DNA of 64,000 bases from Hortaea werneckii (taxonomy: Eukaryota > Ascomycota > Dothideomycetes > Mycosphaerellales > Teratosphaeriaceae): positions 50,479-114,478 of the forward strand of contig JBAOKB010000100.1 of the NCBI GenBank assembly GCA_037044905.1, written 5' to 3'. This document shows, piece by piece, positions 30,867 through 42,358 of this stretch; the first letter of the stretch is position 1, and every line of letters starts with the position of its first letter. The position numbers were made by a program, and so were the translations under genes. The notes beneath the pieces are model-generated. The model was not told the origin of the DNA. It was given only the letters and a program-made list of their open reading frames with translations, and made no database searches.

Positions 30867-33477
30867 TCAGCGTGACAGCACTCGATAAGACTGTCCCGCA
30901 CCCTTTGGAGACAGTAGCACAAATTTGCCCATGCCCACGCCTTCAACTGAGATCATCTGGCTATAGTTTCCAGCAACAACACCGTCCGTGCCTAAGGCCT
31001 CATCACCAACGGTAACCCAAGCACCACCACCTTCCAAAGAAGTCACGTTCGCTTCGGACAACTTGCCCATATCGTCCCACGCGATATCGACCTCAAACCC
31101 GCCACGCGCCCGGAGACCACGAACAGAACCGCCACCGTTCACGGCCCACTGGATAGGCAGCGCAGGCAGCAGCCTCAAAAGAGGCGTCTTCGGACCCGCA
31201 TGTCCAAGATAAGCAGGCGATAGGTCCCTCCCACTACCCAAACATTCCTTTCGATCCCCACCCCGACCACGTTGAGAATCCAGCCAACCACCGTCAACAA
31301 ACTCATGACTCTGCAACAAAGCCTCGGCGATCCCCGCCGTGCCTCCGAAATTCCCATCAATCTGGAAGGGCGCGGGCGGTAGGACGTCGAGGAAAGAAGT
31401 TGGGTACGTGAGGTTCGCGAGGAGGAACGCCACATCCTCGTGGACTTGCTGCGGCATCAGCAGCCGGGCGGCAAGGGAGATGGACCAAGCGCGTGACCAG
31501 CCTGTGTCGCCCCCGCCGTTGTTTAAGCGGCGGAGGAGGGACGTTTTCGCGGCGTTGAAGGTGGTGGCGTTGGAGGCTGTGATTTGGGAGCCTGGGTAGA
31601 GGCCAAAGAGCTGGGAGAAATGGCGATGGCCGGGTTCTGCTTCTTGGTAGTCTGTTGGGTTGGAAGGGGTTAGCGAGTTTTGTTCTTCTCGGCGAAGTGA
31701 AATGGGGTTGTGGAAAGGGATTGGGGACTGCAGAGTTGTATGACGTACCCTCAATCCACTCTTGAATGCCGCCGAAATAGGACACACGGAGCGGCGGGAG
31801 CTGAGAGCGTAGCTCTTTCACATTCTTGACGAACTCCTCGTCTTCTTCTTCCAGCTCAGCCGCAGCATCTAGGACAACACAGGCCAGCTCCCAAACGATA
31901 GAATTATCGATTGTCGGACCCATCGTGATAGCTTCCTCGACCGTCGAGTTCGGAAGATAATAGGCATGCTCTGGGGAGATGGAAGGGTTTGTCACCCTCC
32001 ATCCATTTGGACCCTCAATCATGAAGTCCAAATAAAATCGCATGGCGTCCCGCAAAACCGGGTAGTTCTCGCGCAGATAGGTCTTATTGCCAGTGAAATG
32101 GTACTGATCCAGAAGCTGGATAGCCAGCCAACCGAGCCCCGAAGGCCAAAAGGTCGAACTGAAGTAGTTATCCTGCGGGGCGCAGTCGGCCCAGATGTCG
32201 GTGTTATGGTGTGCCATGGCGCCCGAGGCGTTGAACATCTGCCGCGCGACTTCAGTACCGTTGGCATGCATACGGTGGATGAGCTCTTGCAGTGGAGATG
32301 TCAGATCGATGAGGTTGGTTATCAAGGATGGCCAGTAGTTCATCTCCAGGTTGATGTTGATGGTGTATTTGCTTCCCCATTGCGGATCGAAGTCAGAATT
32401 CCAGATGCCTTGCAAGTTGGGTGGGAGTGCGCCCAGGCGCGAAGTTGCGATGAGTAGGTAGCGGCCAAAATCGAAATACGTCGCTGCGATCTCAGGATCG
32501 AAGGCTGAGGTCAGATTGGTGAGCCGTGCATCCGTGGTCATGTTGCGTTGCGCTGATGTGGAGACACCAAGATCGAGCGAGGTGCGGTTGAACAGTCCCT
32601 GGTAGTCGTGCACGTGCGTCTTACGCATCGTCTCGTATGCGGTACCATCCGCCGCCGCTAATTCTTCGACAACAGCGGCACGAGGATCAAGCTTCCTGTA
32701 CGTCGTCCAGGATTGGAAGAAGACTATGGCACTTGTAGCGTTACGGCAGAACACATAGTCACCCAGCGTAGAGACGTCACCATCCGTAGAGGCAATCTTA
32801 GCGCCGGCTGAGAAACCTATGGGCTCTTTACCGCCACTTGCACCGCTCATGACGATGGTGTCGCCACCAACCGGCTCACTGCTATCTTCCCATCGATTGA
32901 GCCCAGTGCCTCGATCAAGGTGTAAGTGGAAGGATAGGGAACCTTCCACGTCCGCCTCAAGCTTAGCGATGACCATACCTGCTGGTTCACTCGCGAAGAA
33001 CTCTCGAGTGTAAGTGGTGTTTCCTGATTGGTACGAGACGCCAGTAGTAGCATCTGCTATATTCAGCCACCTTTGGTAATTCTCAGGAGACTCGCCTCCA
33101 CTGTCCATGGTCAACGTCAAGTCTCCCAGAAGGTCGTAATGCTGCATTGAGACGGGAGTCCCTTGGTAAGCATAGCTGGCGAGCGTTGCTGCATCCTGAA
33201 TATCGCCGTCCTGGATATAGTCCTGTATGATAGGGATATTCGTCGCAGCATCAGGATTCACACGGTGTAGTGGTCCTCCCGACCATAGAGAATCCTCGTT
33301 AACATGGATGCTATCCTGATCCACCGCTCCAGGAATCACAGCGCCGAGACGGCCATTGCCTATTACAAAGGAATCGTTCCAGTTGACAGCCGGGGAATCA
33401 AGCCACAGCCTGGGTGTTCTTGCGGCTGCAGCCACAGGAAGAAAAATAGTGGCAATGCGTGCGATGTCTCTTAACAT
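30867..33477 (-). CDS. Secreted GH95 alpha-L-fucosidase-like hydrolase
   Basis: Extracellular glycoside hydrolase of family GH95, whose members remove alpha-1,2-linked L-fucose (some L-galactose) from xyloglucan or glycans by inversion. Exons 33477-31749 and 31651-30867 (intron 97 nt, donor GTACGT, acceptor CCCAACAG), 837 residues. Splicing converts an out-of-frame tail into QEWIEDYQEAEPGHRHFSQL. Signal peptide MLRDIARIATIFLPVAAAA. N-terminal beta-sandwich: RLWLDSPAVNWNDSFVIGNG, HVNEDSLWSGGP. (alpha/alpha)6 barrel: LQGIWNSDF, ININLEMNYWPSL (conserved Asn/Glu region), WPSGLGWLAIQLLDQY, and AFQ-type APFQIDGNFGGTAGIAEALL with the catalytic-region Asp. CreA-like sites lie upstream. Likely induced on plant material; substrate inferred. 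Confidence 0.93.
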
Positions 33478-33989
33478 GGTGAGTCCAATGTCAGCTCCAC
33501 GGACGGAATGCCTTGAAGTCGCAACAGCATTTTCCTATTGATTTAAAAGCGACATTCTCTGCAGGTAGATCGGGGAGGCACCTTTCGCTCTCCACACGAC
33601 CCCTCCTTACATTTAGCCGTCTGAAGGAAGAGATCATAATGAGATTGTGTTGTCCCCCACGTTCCGGAGGGGTGGGGGGTTAACTTCCTACCTACGTTAC
33701 ATTGAGGTTTCCCCGCTTCCTAAATCGAGGAATTGAGCTCTGAACGTGCACGCCATCTAATGCGAAGCCGGTTAAAAGATGCTTGTCTCGGACCAAGATG
33801 CATCGAGACGTGCGCTTCAGAAGTTCATCAAGCGGAGGAGAGCAGGTCGAAAGCTTGCTGCAGTGGAGGTGGCCAATCGGGACCATGACGGGCGGGAGCG
33901 CCGATCCGCGTTGTGGCCGAGCTGCCGACTGTAGAGAATGAACTTCTCAAAAGTTCGTCTCACAGTTACTTTTTGTCGCAAACCCCATC
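33478..33989. other. Divergent promoter region, GH95 and BFR2
   Basis: 512 bp between divergent start codons; holds the CreA-like cluster annotated separately. No gene. Confidence 0.6.
33655..33677. promoter_or_regulatory. Cluster of three CreA-type (SYGGRG) motifs
   Basis: GTGGGG on the minus strand (33660-33655), CCGGAG (33664-33669) and GTGGGG on the plus strand (33672-33677) within 23 bp, two of them inverted. All match SYGGRG. Position is about 180-200 bp upstream of the GH95 start codon. Paired CreA sites are the functional form in Aspergillus; use here is inference. Confidence 0.5.
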
Positions 33990-35518
33990 ATGGCGCCAAA
34001 CAGAGGGATAAGCCGGGCTAAAGAATTCGAAGATGACTTCAAGCCTCAGAAAAATGGTATGTGGACTTGTCACTGAAAAATATGCAGCCATAACAAAACC
34101 ACATTGCTAACCAACAGGCAGACTTCGACCCGGAAGCTGATGATGGCTTCGAAGAGAGCGGGAGCGATGATAGTGCTGTAGAGGACGACGCTCCGGAAGG
34201 CGGCCGGGAACATTACGTGGACGTCGGCAAAAGCAAGTTGCGAAGGGGGAAGGATGTTGCACTTGGGCCGCAGTATCGTGGTTCCAAAGTGAGCAGGCGG
34301 GATATGAGTGACGATGACGAGGATGATCCATTCAGTAAAGGCTTTGATGAGGAGGACAGTGAGGCAGAAGATCCTCAAGATGACTTTGGCAGCTCAGGGG
34401 AGGAGGAAGAACAGGACGATGACGAAGAAGACGAGACGCCCGACACCGATATGGACGAAGACGAGGATGAAGGAACTGCTCGCCCAAAGCTCGGCGCTGC
34501 TCGAAATGATGCCGATCTTGCAGAGGCTAGAAAGGCCATGGCAGACGAGCAGAAACAGGTCGCGGCAACCCTGACTCAAGCGAGCCAGGCAGACGCAGAA
34601 AAGGGAAGAGCTGTCAAGAAGCAGCGCACAGCTTTTGACGCCTTGCTGGGTGCACGTATGAAATTGCAGAAGGGTCTCGTAGGTGCAAATACGCTGGTGG
34701 AGATGCCGGAGGACGAGGTCAAAGACCAGCGCGAAACCGCATCCGACGCAATCTCTGCCGCAGAAACTGCTGCCTTTAACCTTTGGTCCTCTCTAACTTC
34801 CTTCCGCGACGACCTCATCTCCGCTAGGACGGGCGAGAAGCGCAAACGATCAGCTTTCACTACCTCCACACCGACAAGCAAGCTTTGGACCTACACCCAA
34901 GATCAAGAGGAATCTTTCCAAACCCACCGCACCGCCACCCTCCAGAAGTGGTCCGCTAAGACTCGTGGTCCGTCCGCACTACCTCAACAGAGCCGGTTGA
35001 ACAACACTGCACAGCAGACAGGCATTATGGACGTCATCAACGAACAACTCACAACCAACTCCGAGCGCCTCCTCAAACGCGCCCAAACCCCGCGATCCTG
35101 CGCTCCGCTCCAACTATCCAACAAAGTCACCGAAGACAGCAAAATCTACGACGACGCCGACTTCTACGGCCTCCTCCTTAAGGAACTCCTAGAGCAGAAA
35201 AGCGCCGACTCCGTCGCAGCCTCCAACATCGACCTCTCCTTCCAGATGCGGCGGGACAACAAGACCAAGAAGAACGTCGACACTAAGGCGAGCAAAGGCC
35301 GGAAGCTACGATACACGGTGCACGAGAAGCTGCAGAATTTCATGGTGCCCGAGGACCGCGCGAGCTGGGGCGAGCGGCAGACGGATGAGCTGTTTGGGAG
35401 TCTGTTTGGCCAGCGCCTGGGTCTGGCGGAGGACGCGAAGGAGGATGAGGATGAGGGGATGGAGGATGCGCAGGATGTTGATCCGGCTGAGGCTGGGTTG
35501 ATGATGTTTAGGGGTTAG
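33990..35518 (+). CDS. BFR2: BFR2/AATF (Che-1) ribosome-biogenesis protein
   Basis: Nucleolar protein of the small-subunit processome, needed for early 18S rRNA maturation. Exons 33990-34056 and 34122-35518 (intron 65 nt, donor GTATGT, branch TTGCTAAC, acceptor GGCAG), 487 residues. Using the nearer acceptor at 34118 would break the frame. N-terminus MAPNRGISRAKEFEDDFKP, then DFDPEADDGFEESGSDDS and the conserved GREHYVDVGKSKLRRGK. A very acidic stretch (DDDEDDPFSKGFDEEDSEAE) follows. AATF-type coiled region KQRTAFDALLGARMKLQKGL, then the Traub/C-terminal domain: IYDDADFYGLLLKELLEQKS, RKLRYTVHEKLQNFMVPED and TDELFGSLFGQRLG. Codon third positions turn G-rich in the last 80 codons. Confidence 0.94.
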
Positions 35519-37484
35519 AGGGGGAGAGCTTGGAATGGGGCCGTCTTGACTGTAGAAAGGTCTGTGTGTACGAGTTTGCCGGGTCGAATGTGCAAGTACG
35601 GACTAGTATCTATAATATGGACTATTCGGGACGTTTTCTATCTTCTCCACCAATCGCCGCCGTTCCATTGCTGGTCTCTTTAGCGCGCGCCCTAAGGCCC
35701 CTGCTGTCTGCATTTGAATACACTTTGATCCCTGCATCCAACGTATCAGAAAGGGACCAGCTTTTTTTGAAGGCACTCTTCGGCTGGGTTGTGAAGGAGA
35801 AAAAAAACCCCCCGAAAGGAATCGATTCAAAGACAACACCAGCAAGGCATGCACAGAGCCGTTGCAAGGTTCATACAGACAATTTACAGAACTTCGGGGG
35901 GGTCAATGTGCCCCACCCCAGCCATTCGTCAATTCTCCCCCTGAGCCTACCTACACAAAAACACAATTCTGGCTTCCACACGTGCGAGACTTGGCTACAT
36001 ACAGCTAAAAATTCCAACGAGAACCACGACCTGATGGGTTTACAGAATGAGATAGCGGTCAGAGCAAGGGGAATTCAAGCAGGGACAGGATTCCGCATCC
36101 GTCTCTTCATGTGTGCGACATGGATTATGGAAGCAATTGTCGATAATGGGACTGGGGTGCCGACGGTGTTCACTATTGGACGTTGGTGGCTGGAGCTTGT
36201 GAGGTCCTTGTGAGACTGAGTATGGACTCGAGTAGCAAAGGTTGTTAGAAGTGATCGCCTGATGTTTCAATCGCCAGGCACAGATGGCGCAGATGGCTTT
36301 TGAATTTTGTCTGGCGGGGTTGAGATGGATGAGGGAATTTTTGATCGACTTACGGGTGCGAGAAGTTTGAGACTGAGGGAGCCTTGACTCGGAGAATACA
36401 CCCGCTTGTATCACTATTCAGCGGCCACGTAAAGGGCAAAGCTATGATATGAGATTACTAGAGCCGGTATACAGGTCGTCTGGACGAACCTCTAGTTCAT
36501 TGCCAATTCCGCTTTCCTCGAATCGGACGTTTAGCTATATGGAATCAACATGTGCGATATGTGCTGAAGTGACACCATGCAAAGCGTCTCTGTTATGAAG
36601 AAGACGGAACGAGCCTTGCAGCTACAATGGCGCTCTGTCTTCACAGCAGTATCGAACCACGAACCGACTTCGTTGCATGCTCCCCATCAGATGCCGTGAA
36701 GGTCAAATCCGTCGCTGTCTCAGTACGAAACCTTCGTACTCTGCGATCACAAGGGGAAAACGAGGTACAGTTGAACGCCATGATCCCGCGGGCGTCAGGG
36801 ATGGCTTTTCATGCTTTTGTTCTTGGTCCCAACTTCTCGTATTACCTCATGGTTCGAGGCTTCAGCTTCTAGCAGGAGATTGACGGTAGCACCACGACAG
36901 CAAGCCTTCAGGAACCTGTCATATGCAACCTTGCCCATTCAAGACGTAATGACAAGCTTCCAGTCGCACAAGAACGACAGGGCTGCAGCCTGCTCGACCG
37001 TTCTTTGTGACACAAGAGGATGCTCGTGCACTGTTGAAGCTCTGTCTTACCTCACAAGGTTCATCCCCGTAGTCTGGCTCAGGATCACATCGTCGTACAT
37101 GTTCATGAGTTGGCTCTGAGTAGGAGAACGCCCGTAGTGCAAACCTACGTCGAGCTCGCTGGACCGTAAATCCTACCCCTGGCGACCTAGCTTAGGCAAA
37201 GAACATGTCTTGGGTTGTTCCGATCTTGCTTCGTTCATGTCTGCTTGCATGAAGCCTCATCGGGACTGGAAAATGCAATCGCGTCCATTCTTGGAAAACT
37301 TGGTCCTCTCATGAAAAGCCGTCCGGCCAGACTGCAGCCGTATAATCGACAGAGGTGATATAAGAACTCTCTGAGCTCCATGAACCTCCAGAGAAGTACA
37401 CAGCAAGAACCACACTCATTTAAGCACCTCAGGCATTGAACCAACATATCCGCGCCCTAAGCCCCCCAGAAGCAACTCTTCACA
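35519..37484. other. Long intergenic region (about 2 kb)
   Basis: No gene recognised. A 227-codon open frame at 35530-36213 right after BFR2 has no domain and mixed composition; overlapping frames on the other strand are equally open. The last 150 bp before 37485 fit a promoter or leader for the small secreted protein. Confidence 0.5.
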
Positions 37485-38317
37485 ATGCCTTCTCTCTACT
37501 CCTTCCTCACACTCACCCTCCTTGGCGTGCAAACAGTCCTGGCAGCAACCAACATCGGGAGCTACTCAGGCATTGCCGGCTGGCGCCGTAACGACGTCGA
37601 AAAGGTCTACTACCAAGACGACCAAGGCCAAATCTTCCAACAGGAACTGGACCCCAACGGCGGGCCCGCTGGGAATCGCACTGGTCCCCTGCCGCTGGGG
37701 AACTATCCGGCCATTTTCGATTCGCCGTTGGCGGTCGTGCAGTTTGCGAATGCGCAAGAGGTTCGTCCTCATTTTATTTTATTTTCTCTTTTTCTTTTTT
37801 CTAATCTTTTTTGGTCGCCTTCTCCACTCTCTCTTTCCCCCCTCCACCCCTAGTGTTGTCCCGTCTCAATCTCCCAAAACCCAAAATTCCCAGGAAGAGG
37901 AAAGGAAGGGGGCCCCAAAGAGAAAACAAAAAAAAAAAAAAAAAAGTGATGACTAACCGATCCCACCATACTCCCGTCGGCTAACAGATCCGACTCTACT
38001 ATTCCTGCCCCTCGCCCTCGTGCCCGAGCACCAACTCGACGGCGATCTGCGAGCTAGGCTCCGGCGACGGGGGGAACACCTGGTACAACGGGCTCCTCAG
38101 CTCGAACCACTTCTGCGCTGCTGGAGTGGGGAGACCAGCGCAGTTCCTGTACGCGACGGTGGATAATCGCCAGCCGCGGGTGGGGTTCCGGGCGGTATCG
38201 TCGTCGTCGTCGACGGGGCCCCCAAACGGAGGAAATGATTATAATGTTGAGGTCCGGGGTGCGTTGAGCGTGGCGGTGTGGGGAGATGGGAGATGGAATC
38301 TGACGGGGCCCTATTAA
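37485..38317 (+). CDS. Small secreted protein, possibly lectin-like beta-propeller
   Basis: Exons 37485-37760 and 37988-38317 (intron 227 nt, donor GTTCGT, branch TGACTAAC, acceptor CTAACAG), 201 residues, phase 0. Signal peptide MPSLYSFLTLTLLGVQTVLA. The mature part has short repeated Trp/Tyr-containing segments (IAGWRRNDVEKVYYQDDQGQ, VVQFANAQEIRLYYSC, GNTWYNGLLSS, QPRVGFRAV, LSVAVWGDGRWNL) that resemble blades of fucose-specific (AAL-type) lectins, though only about two blades would fit. Three Cys pairs or N-glycosylation sites (GNRTG, TNSTA, WNLTG) support secretion. The donor is unusual and intron retention would truncate the protein at 122 residues. An effector-like role is possible but not shown. 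Confidence 0.7.
37928..37945 (+). repeat. Poly-A tract inside an intron
   Basis: Eighteen A within the intron of the small secreted protein gene, just before the branch-point-like TGACTAAC. Confidence 0.85.
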
Positions 38318-39178
38318 GGTTTTGGTGGACGTGATGAGAGAAGCCAAGACGAAGGATTAGTTGAGGAGGAGGAGGCTGAGAGAGAGGGGAGGGGGGTGAG
38401 AAGGATCTGCACCGTATAACGCTCTCTTTCGATCTGGTGATTTTTTGCTTTTGCATTCTTTTCGTTTTAAGGATCCGAATTCTTCGACGACGTTGAGGCA
38501 TGAATGTGGACTGGATCTACGGGAAAGGGTTGGGGGAAAACATAGCTAGATGTATTTGTAGCTGCGACAAGGCGTCAATAGGGCGTAATGGTAACAAGTA
38601 CACAAGTACTTACTCCGACTCCCACTCATACTTACTTTTACTTACATGCTCACGCCCTTCTACACTCTCTCCTTCCCTCTCCGACGCACTTAAAGGTATC
38701 CTGATAAGAACAAAATCCCAAAGCCCCATGATGACTTCGAATAGGTATCATTATTTCATCAGCAAAGCTATGTACCCGTACCCGGCCCTTCCGCCCCCCG
38801 TCTCCCGGAGCAAAAGTGCAATTCATGAGCTATTATGAAACGCCCTCTTCACCGCTTCTCCCGCTCGTTTCCATGAAAAAGAAGTCCCCCAAAAGAGAAA
38901 GAAAAGAAAAGAAGGTCCTCATGCCAAAGCCACAAAAAAGAAAAGACAGCCAAAGGGTGGGGGTATCGCAGGGTAAGATATTATTTCTCTCCATCGCCGA
39001 TATTCACAGTCATCATCGTCATCATTCTAAGAAAGAGCTCTCCCTCTCTTTCCCCGACCCGTCCCCAAACCAGCCTCCCATTCACACGGCCAGGGATGCC
39101 CCGAAATTCCGTGCTCCACCACTCCACATCGTGAACAGCCAAAGAAGAAGAGGAAAGCGGAAGGTCCGATGATCCCGC
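38318..39178. other. Intergenic between convergent genes
   Basis: 861 bp of 3' flanks; no gene recognised. Purine-rich near 38370-38400 and 38880-38950. Confidence 0.55.
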
Positions 39179-40315
39179 TCATCGCCCACCCAAATACTTC
39201 TTCGCCATATTCATGACGACAGGCGTCACGATCGGCGCCACCGTCCCCCAATGCTTCTGGCCCTTCTCGACATAGGGTCCGATATCATACTTGCCGATCT
39301 TGATCTCCTTGGGAGGGCGGTTGCCGCGGCGCGAGCGGTCCCGACGGCGATCCCGACGGTCGCGCCGGTCGTAGTAGGAGTCTTCCGAGTCGTAGTCGTC
39401 GCTGTAGCGACCCCCGCCGCGTCGGTCGCCGCGGCTGCGGTCGCGACGCCGCGCTGCTCGGTCTCGGTCGTAGATGTCCTGGCGTCGACGTCGGCGGTCT
39501 CGATCGTCTCGGTCGTCGGAGTCGTAGATGCGGTCGTCACCGTATTTGTCCCGGCCTCCTCTTCGCCTGCCGCCGTCGTCGTAGCTGCGGTGTCGGCGGG
39601 GCGGTGGCGGGCGAGAATAGTCGTCCTCGGAGTCCGAATAGTCGTCTCTTCTGCTTCGTGGAGGCGGTCGACGTCCCCCGTCTGTGTCCCGGCGTTTCAC
39701 AGGGACTGGGTCGGAGCCGTACTCTACGGGTCTGCCTCCGCCTCTCCGTCGGGGTGGAGGGTCGTCGTAATCATCGAAGTCATCTTTCCGTCGTCGTGGG
39801 GGTGGTCCTCTGTCGTCGAGCTCGTCGTCGTACCTCCCACCCCTCCTTGGCGGCGGCGCTCCCCGATCATCATCATATCCACCACCACGCCTTCTCGGCT
39901 TCGCTGCTCGTAGTGTCTCGCCTTCGTCGCTTTCGTATCCGTCCCGCTTATCCCGGAACTCTCTGTCACGCCTCCGAGTCTTGCGCTCCAGATCCGGTGC
40001 AATGGAGCCTTCGTCGGGGAACTCTGGACGCATATTCGGGACGCGGGAACGACTGCCTTCGCGCTTCATTGCACTAGGTCGACGCTTGAGCGCCTCGCCC
40101 ATAGGTGGGGGTGGAAGATCGGACGCTCCTGCTGATGGCGGGGGACGACCGCCGTCGCGCTGGCTAGACGGATAGGGAGGCGGAGCGTGGTATGAGTCGA
40201 CGGGGATGGCGCCCGGAGGCGGTGGGCCGTAGGGATCGAGGTCGGGCGGCGGAGGACGGTGAGCGCGGGGGCGGGGGCGGGGCTCGTAGTCGTCGTAGTT
40301 GTCGTACGCTGACAT
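39179..40315 (-). CDS. Arg/Asp/Gly/Tyr-rich disordered protein with ordered C-terminal tail
   Basis: Single exon, 378 residues, function unknown. Residues 1-90 are Pro/Tyr-rich (DNYDDYEPRPRPRAHRPPPP), and residues about 95-335 are dominated by RD, RR, DY and GG motifs (RYDDELDDRGPPPRRR, YDSDDRDDRDRRRRRQD). Such composition is typical of RNA-binding or condensate-forming proteins. The last about 40 residues differ sharply: EIKIGKYDIGPYVEKGQKHW, then GTVAPIVTPVVMNMAKKYLG, which looks like a folded or membrane-associating amphipathic/hydrophobic tail. The frame is open over 1.1 kb with no stop, and composition matches in one frame only, so the gene is credible. I do not recognise the family. Confidence 0.75.
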   Translation of the reverse strand: MSAYDNYDDYEPRPRPRAHRPPPPDLDPYGPPPPGAIPVDSYHAPPPYPSSQRDGGRPPPSAGASDLPPPPMGEALKRRPSAMKREGSRSRVPNMRPEFPDEGSIAPDLERKTRRRDREFRDKRDGYESDEGETLRAAKPRRRGGGYDDDRGAPPPRRGGRYDDELDDRGPPPRRRKDDFDDYDDPPPRRRGGGRPVEYGSDPVPVKRRDTDGGRRPPPRSRRDDYSDSEDDYSRPPPPRRHRSYDDGGRRRGGRDKYGDDRIYDSDDRDDRDRRRRRQDIYDRDRAARRRDRSRGDRRGGGRYSDDYDSEDSYYDRRDRRDRRRDRSRRGNRPPKEIKIGKYDIGPYVEKGQKHWGTVAPIVTPVVMNMAKKYLGGR

Positions 40316-40927
40316 GAGTGCGCTTAGCCTCAGGCAGCTTTCACTTCATACGAGGAGTGAAGGGTGAGAATCGTAGTGAGGACGAGGCTGGGCAGAAGGA
40401 GAGGCGGAGTAATCAACGTAAAGAGGTGGTGTGAAACTTGTGGGCACATGCGTCGAGCTTCGGGCTGAGTCGATGGGCGACACAGCCCCGTGTGGCTAGA
40501 GCAGAGTGATGTCACTGACCCTTGCTGTGGTGGACGCTTTGTGATGTGGCTGAAGTCGCATGTGATTTGGGCATCAACACGGTATTGTGAGGTTGCTGAA
40601 GAAACAAGGCCACTCTACCTGGTTCAGTAAACAACACAGCATCTCAGCATGGATGGCGTAGCCAAGACGCTCACTGCCATTGACTCAACCTCCTGGTCGT
40701 AGCCGCGAGATATGACATGGGAACACCCTGTCTCGTCACTGGGACATAACAGTAGCAGCGGGATAGATGATTGGTTTCCCTCGGTGTTTCTCCATGCTAC
40801 ATTATAAGTCTGCACTACAGGGCGTCTCGGACTCTTTGATAGTCACTCAGGCTGAATCATTATACATTTTCTATTCGTGTACATCAACAGGCAAAATGAC
40901 CCGCTGTGAGAAATCTAAGGGCATCCT
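40316..40927. other. Intergenic region
   Basis: 612 bp; promoter of the disordered-protein gene and MsrB 3' flank. No gene seen. Confidence 0.5.
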
Positions 40928-41644
40928 CTAGGCCTTACTCTGCTCCTTAACCGGATCCTGATTCGAGAACTTCAAGCTAACACTGTTGACACAATGCCGC
41001 TCATCAGTCGGGGTCGGGTATCCCTCGCCCTTGAACACATGTCCGAGGTGACCTCCGCAGTTGGTGCACACGATCTCGATCCGTTCCATGCCGAACGTGC
41101 GGTCGACATGTCTCGTCACAGCGCCGGGGACCGTATCGAAGAACGCCGGCCAGCCGCACCCGGACTTGAACTTCTGGTCTGCGGTGTAGAGAGGTGCTGA
41201 GCAGCCGGCGCAAGCGTAGGTGCCGGAGGAGGGGTAGTGCTTGTCGTAGTCGCCGGAGAACGGTGGCTCGGTGCCCTTTTCGCGGAGGATGCGGAATTGG
41301 TCTGGATGAGAGCAGCCAGTGTCAGTAACTTATTTCTCTGTGTATACGTGTGGATGCGATGATCTGGCGGATCTCTCCGTCCACCATGATGGGTAGGATT
41401 TGTCTTGCTTACCAGGCGAAAGCTGAGCTTGCCATTCCTGCTCGCTCTTCTGTACAGGGTGGCTCATTTTCCTGCTCTCTGCTGTGTGGAAAAGTGCACC
41501 GACGAAGGGGATGCTCGGGAGGGAAATAGAGCGCAGCGCTGTTCCTGGACGGAGGCTTGTAGCGTTGGCGAAAGGTGTCGGTGCTCGGTGGAAAGTGGTG
41601 TTGCTGAATGCGTAGAATGTGCGGAGGAAGGATGGAAGGCGCAT
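40928..41644 (-). CDS. MXR2: Methionine-R-sulfoxide reductase (MsrB)
   Basis: Reduces protein Met-R-sulfoxide with thioredoxin; repairs oxidative damage. Exons 41644-41413 and 41301-40928 (intron 111 nt, donor GTAAGC, acceptor CATCCAG), 201 residues from the upstream start. Core motifs after the splice: DQFRILREKGTEPPFSGDY, zinc Cys pairs CAGC and CTNCGGHLGHVF, substrate-binding CGWPAFF, and the catalytic Cys in DERHCVNSVSLKF. The upstream Met gives a basic, hydroxylated N-terminus (MRLPSFLRTFYAFSN) like a mitochondrial presequence. A second in-frame Met (MSHPVQKSEQEWQ, 41467) would give a 142-residue cytosolic form, the usual length of MsrB. Confidence 0.93.
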
Positions 41645-42358
41645 GGATCTGGTTCTTCTGATGATGTTTGGAGTGAGCGGAAGGATGACTTGTATAAGGA
41701 ATGCTTTGGAATCTTTGCGTTGCAATACTTCAGTTCACGTCGCCGCCACCACGTCGACGTCATTGATGAGATAATCTGGCGCTTGCCGATTGCGGGACAG
41801 CGACATGGACCTCATGCAGTTGACCTTGTACATTTTGGTGAAAATGCGAAGTGCTGGGACGATTAGCGCCCTTGGAAGTGATCAGATTATATTCATGGGC
41901 GGCCGTCATAACCTTGGAGATCGGTCGTTGTAGTGGCTACTCCTGCAGCTAAGAAAGCAATATTCCATCCTTCGCAAATCAAAGCACAAGGTGAATTTGC
42001 AACAACATGTAAATACACATAATCGACTGCCGCAAAACATATTGACTTCCGCCACCTTCATTCTGATGGCCACAATGAATCATCACCATCTCGCAACGAT
42101 ATTAATTCGAAATATCCAAAGGAGATGGAATACGAAGTAAGCCGCAAGCAACCCTGGGCAACCCTGGAGAACCCTTATCAACCCTACTGGCTTTATGCTT
42201 CGACCACTTTGGATACTTGCTACATTTCAGCGTTTCCATACCAGATCGTTAATACAGCCTGTTTAGAGTGCCACGAGAGGTCTTGCCAGAGAAACCCGGG
42301 CACCATAGGATAGACAACCATTTGCAATCCCATATCCTTCCCCATCTCACCGCCAACC
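41645..42358. other. Intergenic region
   Basis: 714 bp; MsrB promoter and GH25 3' flank. CAACCCTGG-like short repeats at about 42147-42185 are the only visible structure. Confidence 0.5.

Noticed and set aside
35530..36213. 227-codon frame right after BFR2
   Set aside because: No motif, no homologous feel, mixed composition, overlaps open frames on the other strand; treated as 3' flank.
39251..39913. 220-codon Val/Ser-rich frame on the plus strand
   Set aside because: Antisense to the Arg/Asp-rich gene; RD/RR codons read backwards give Val/Ser runs.
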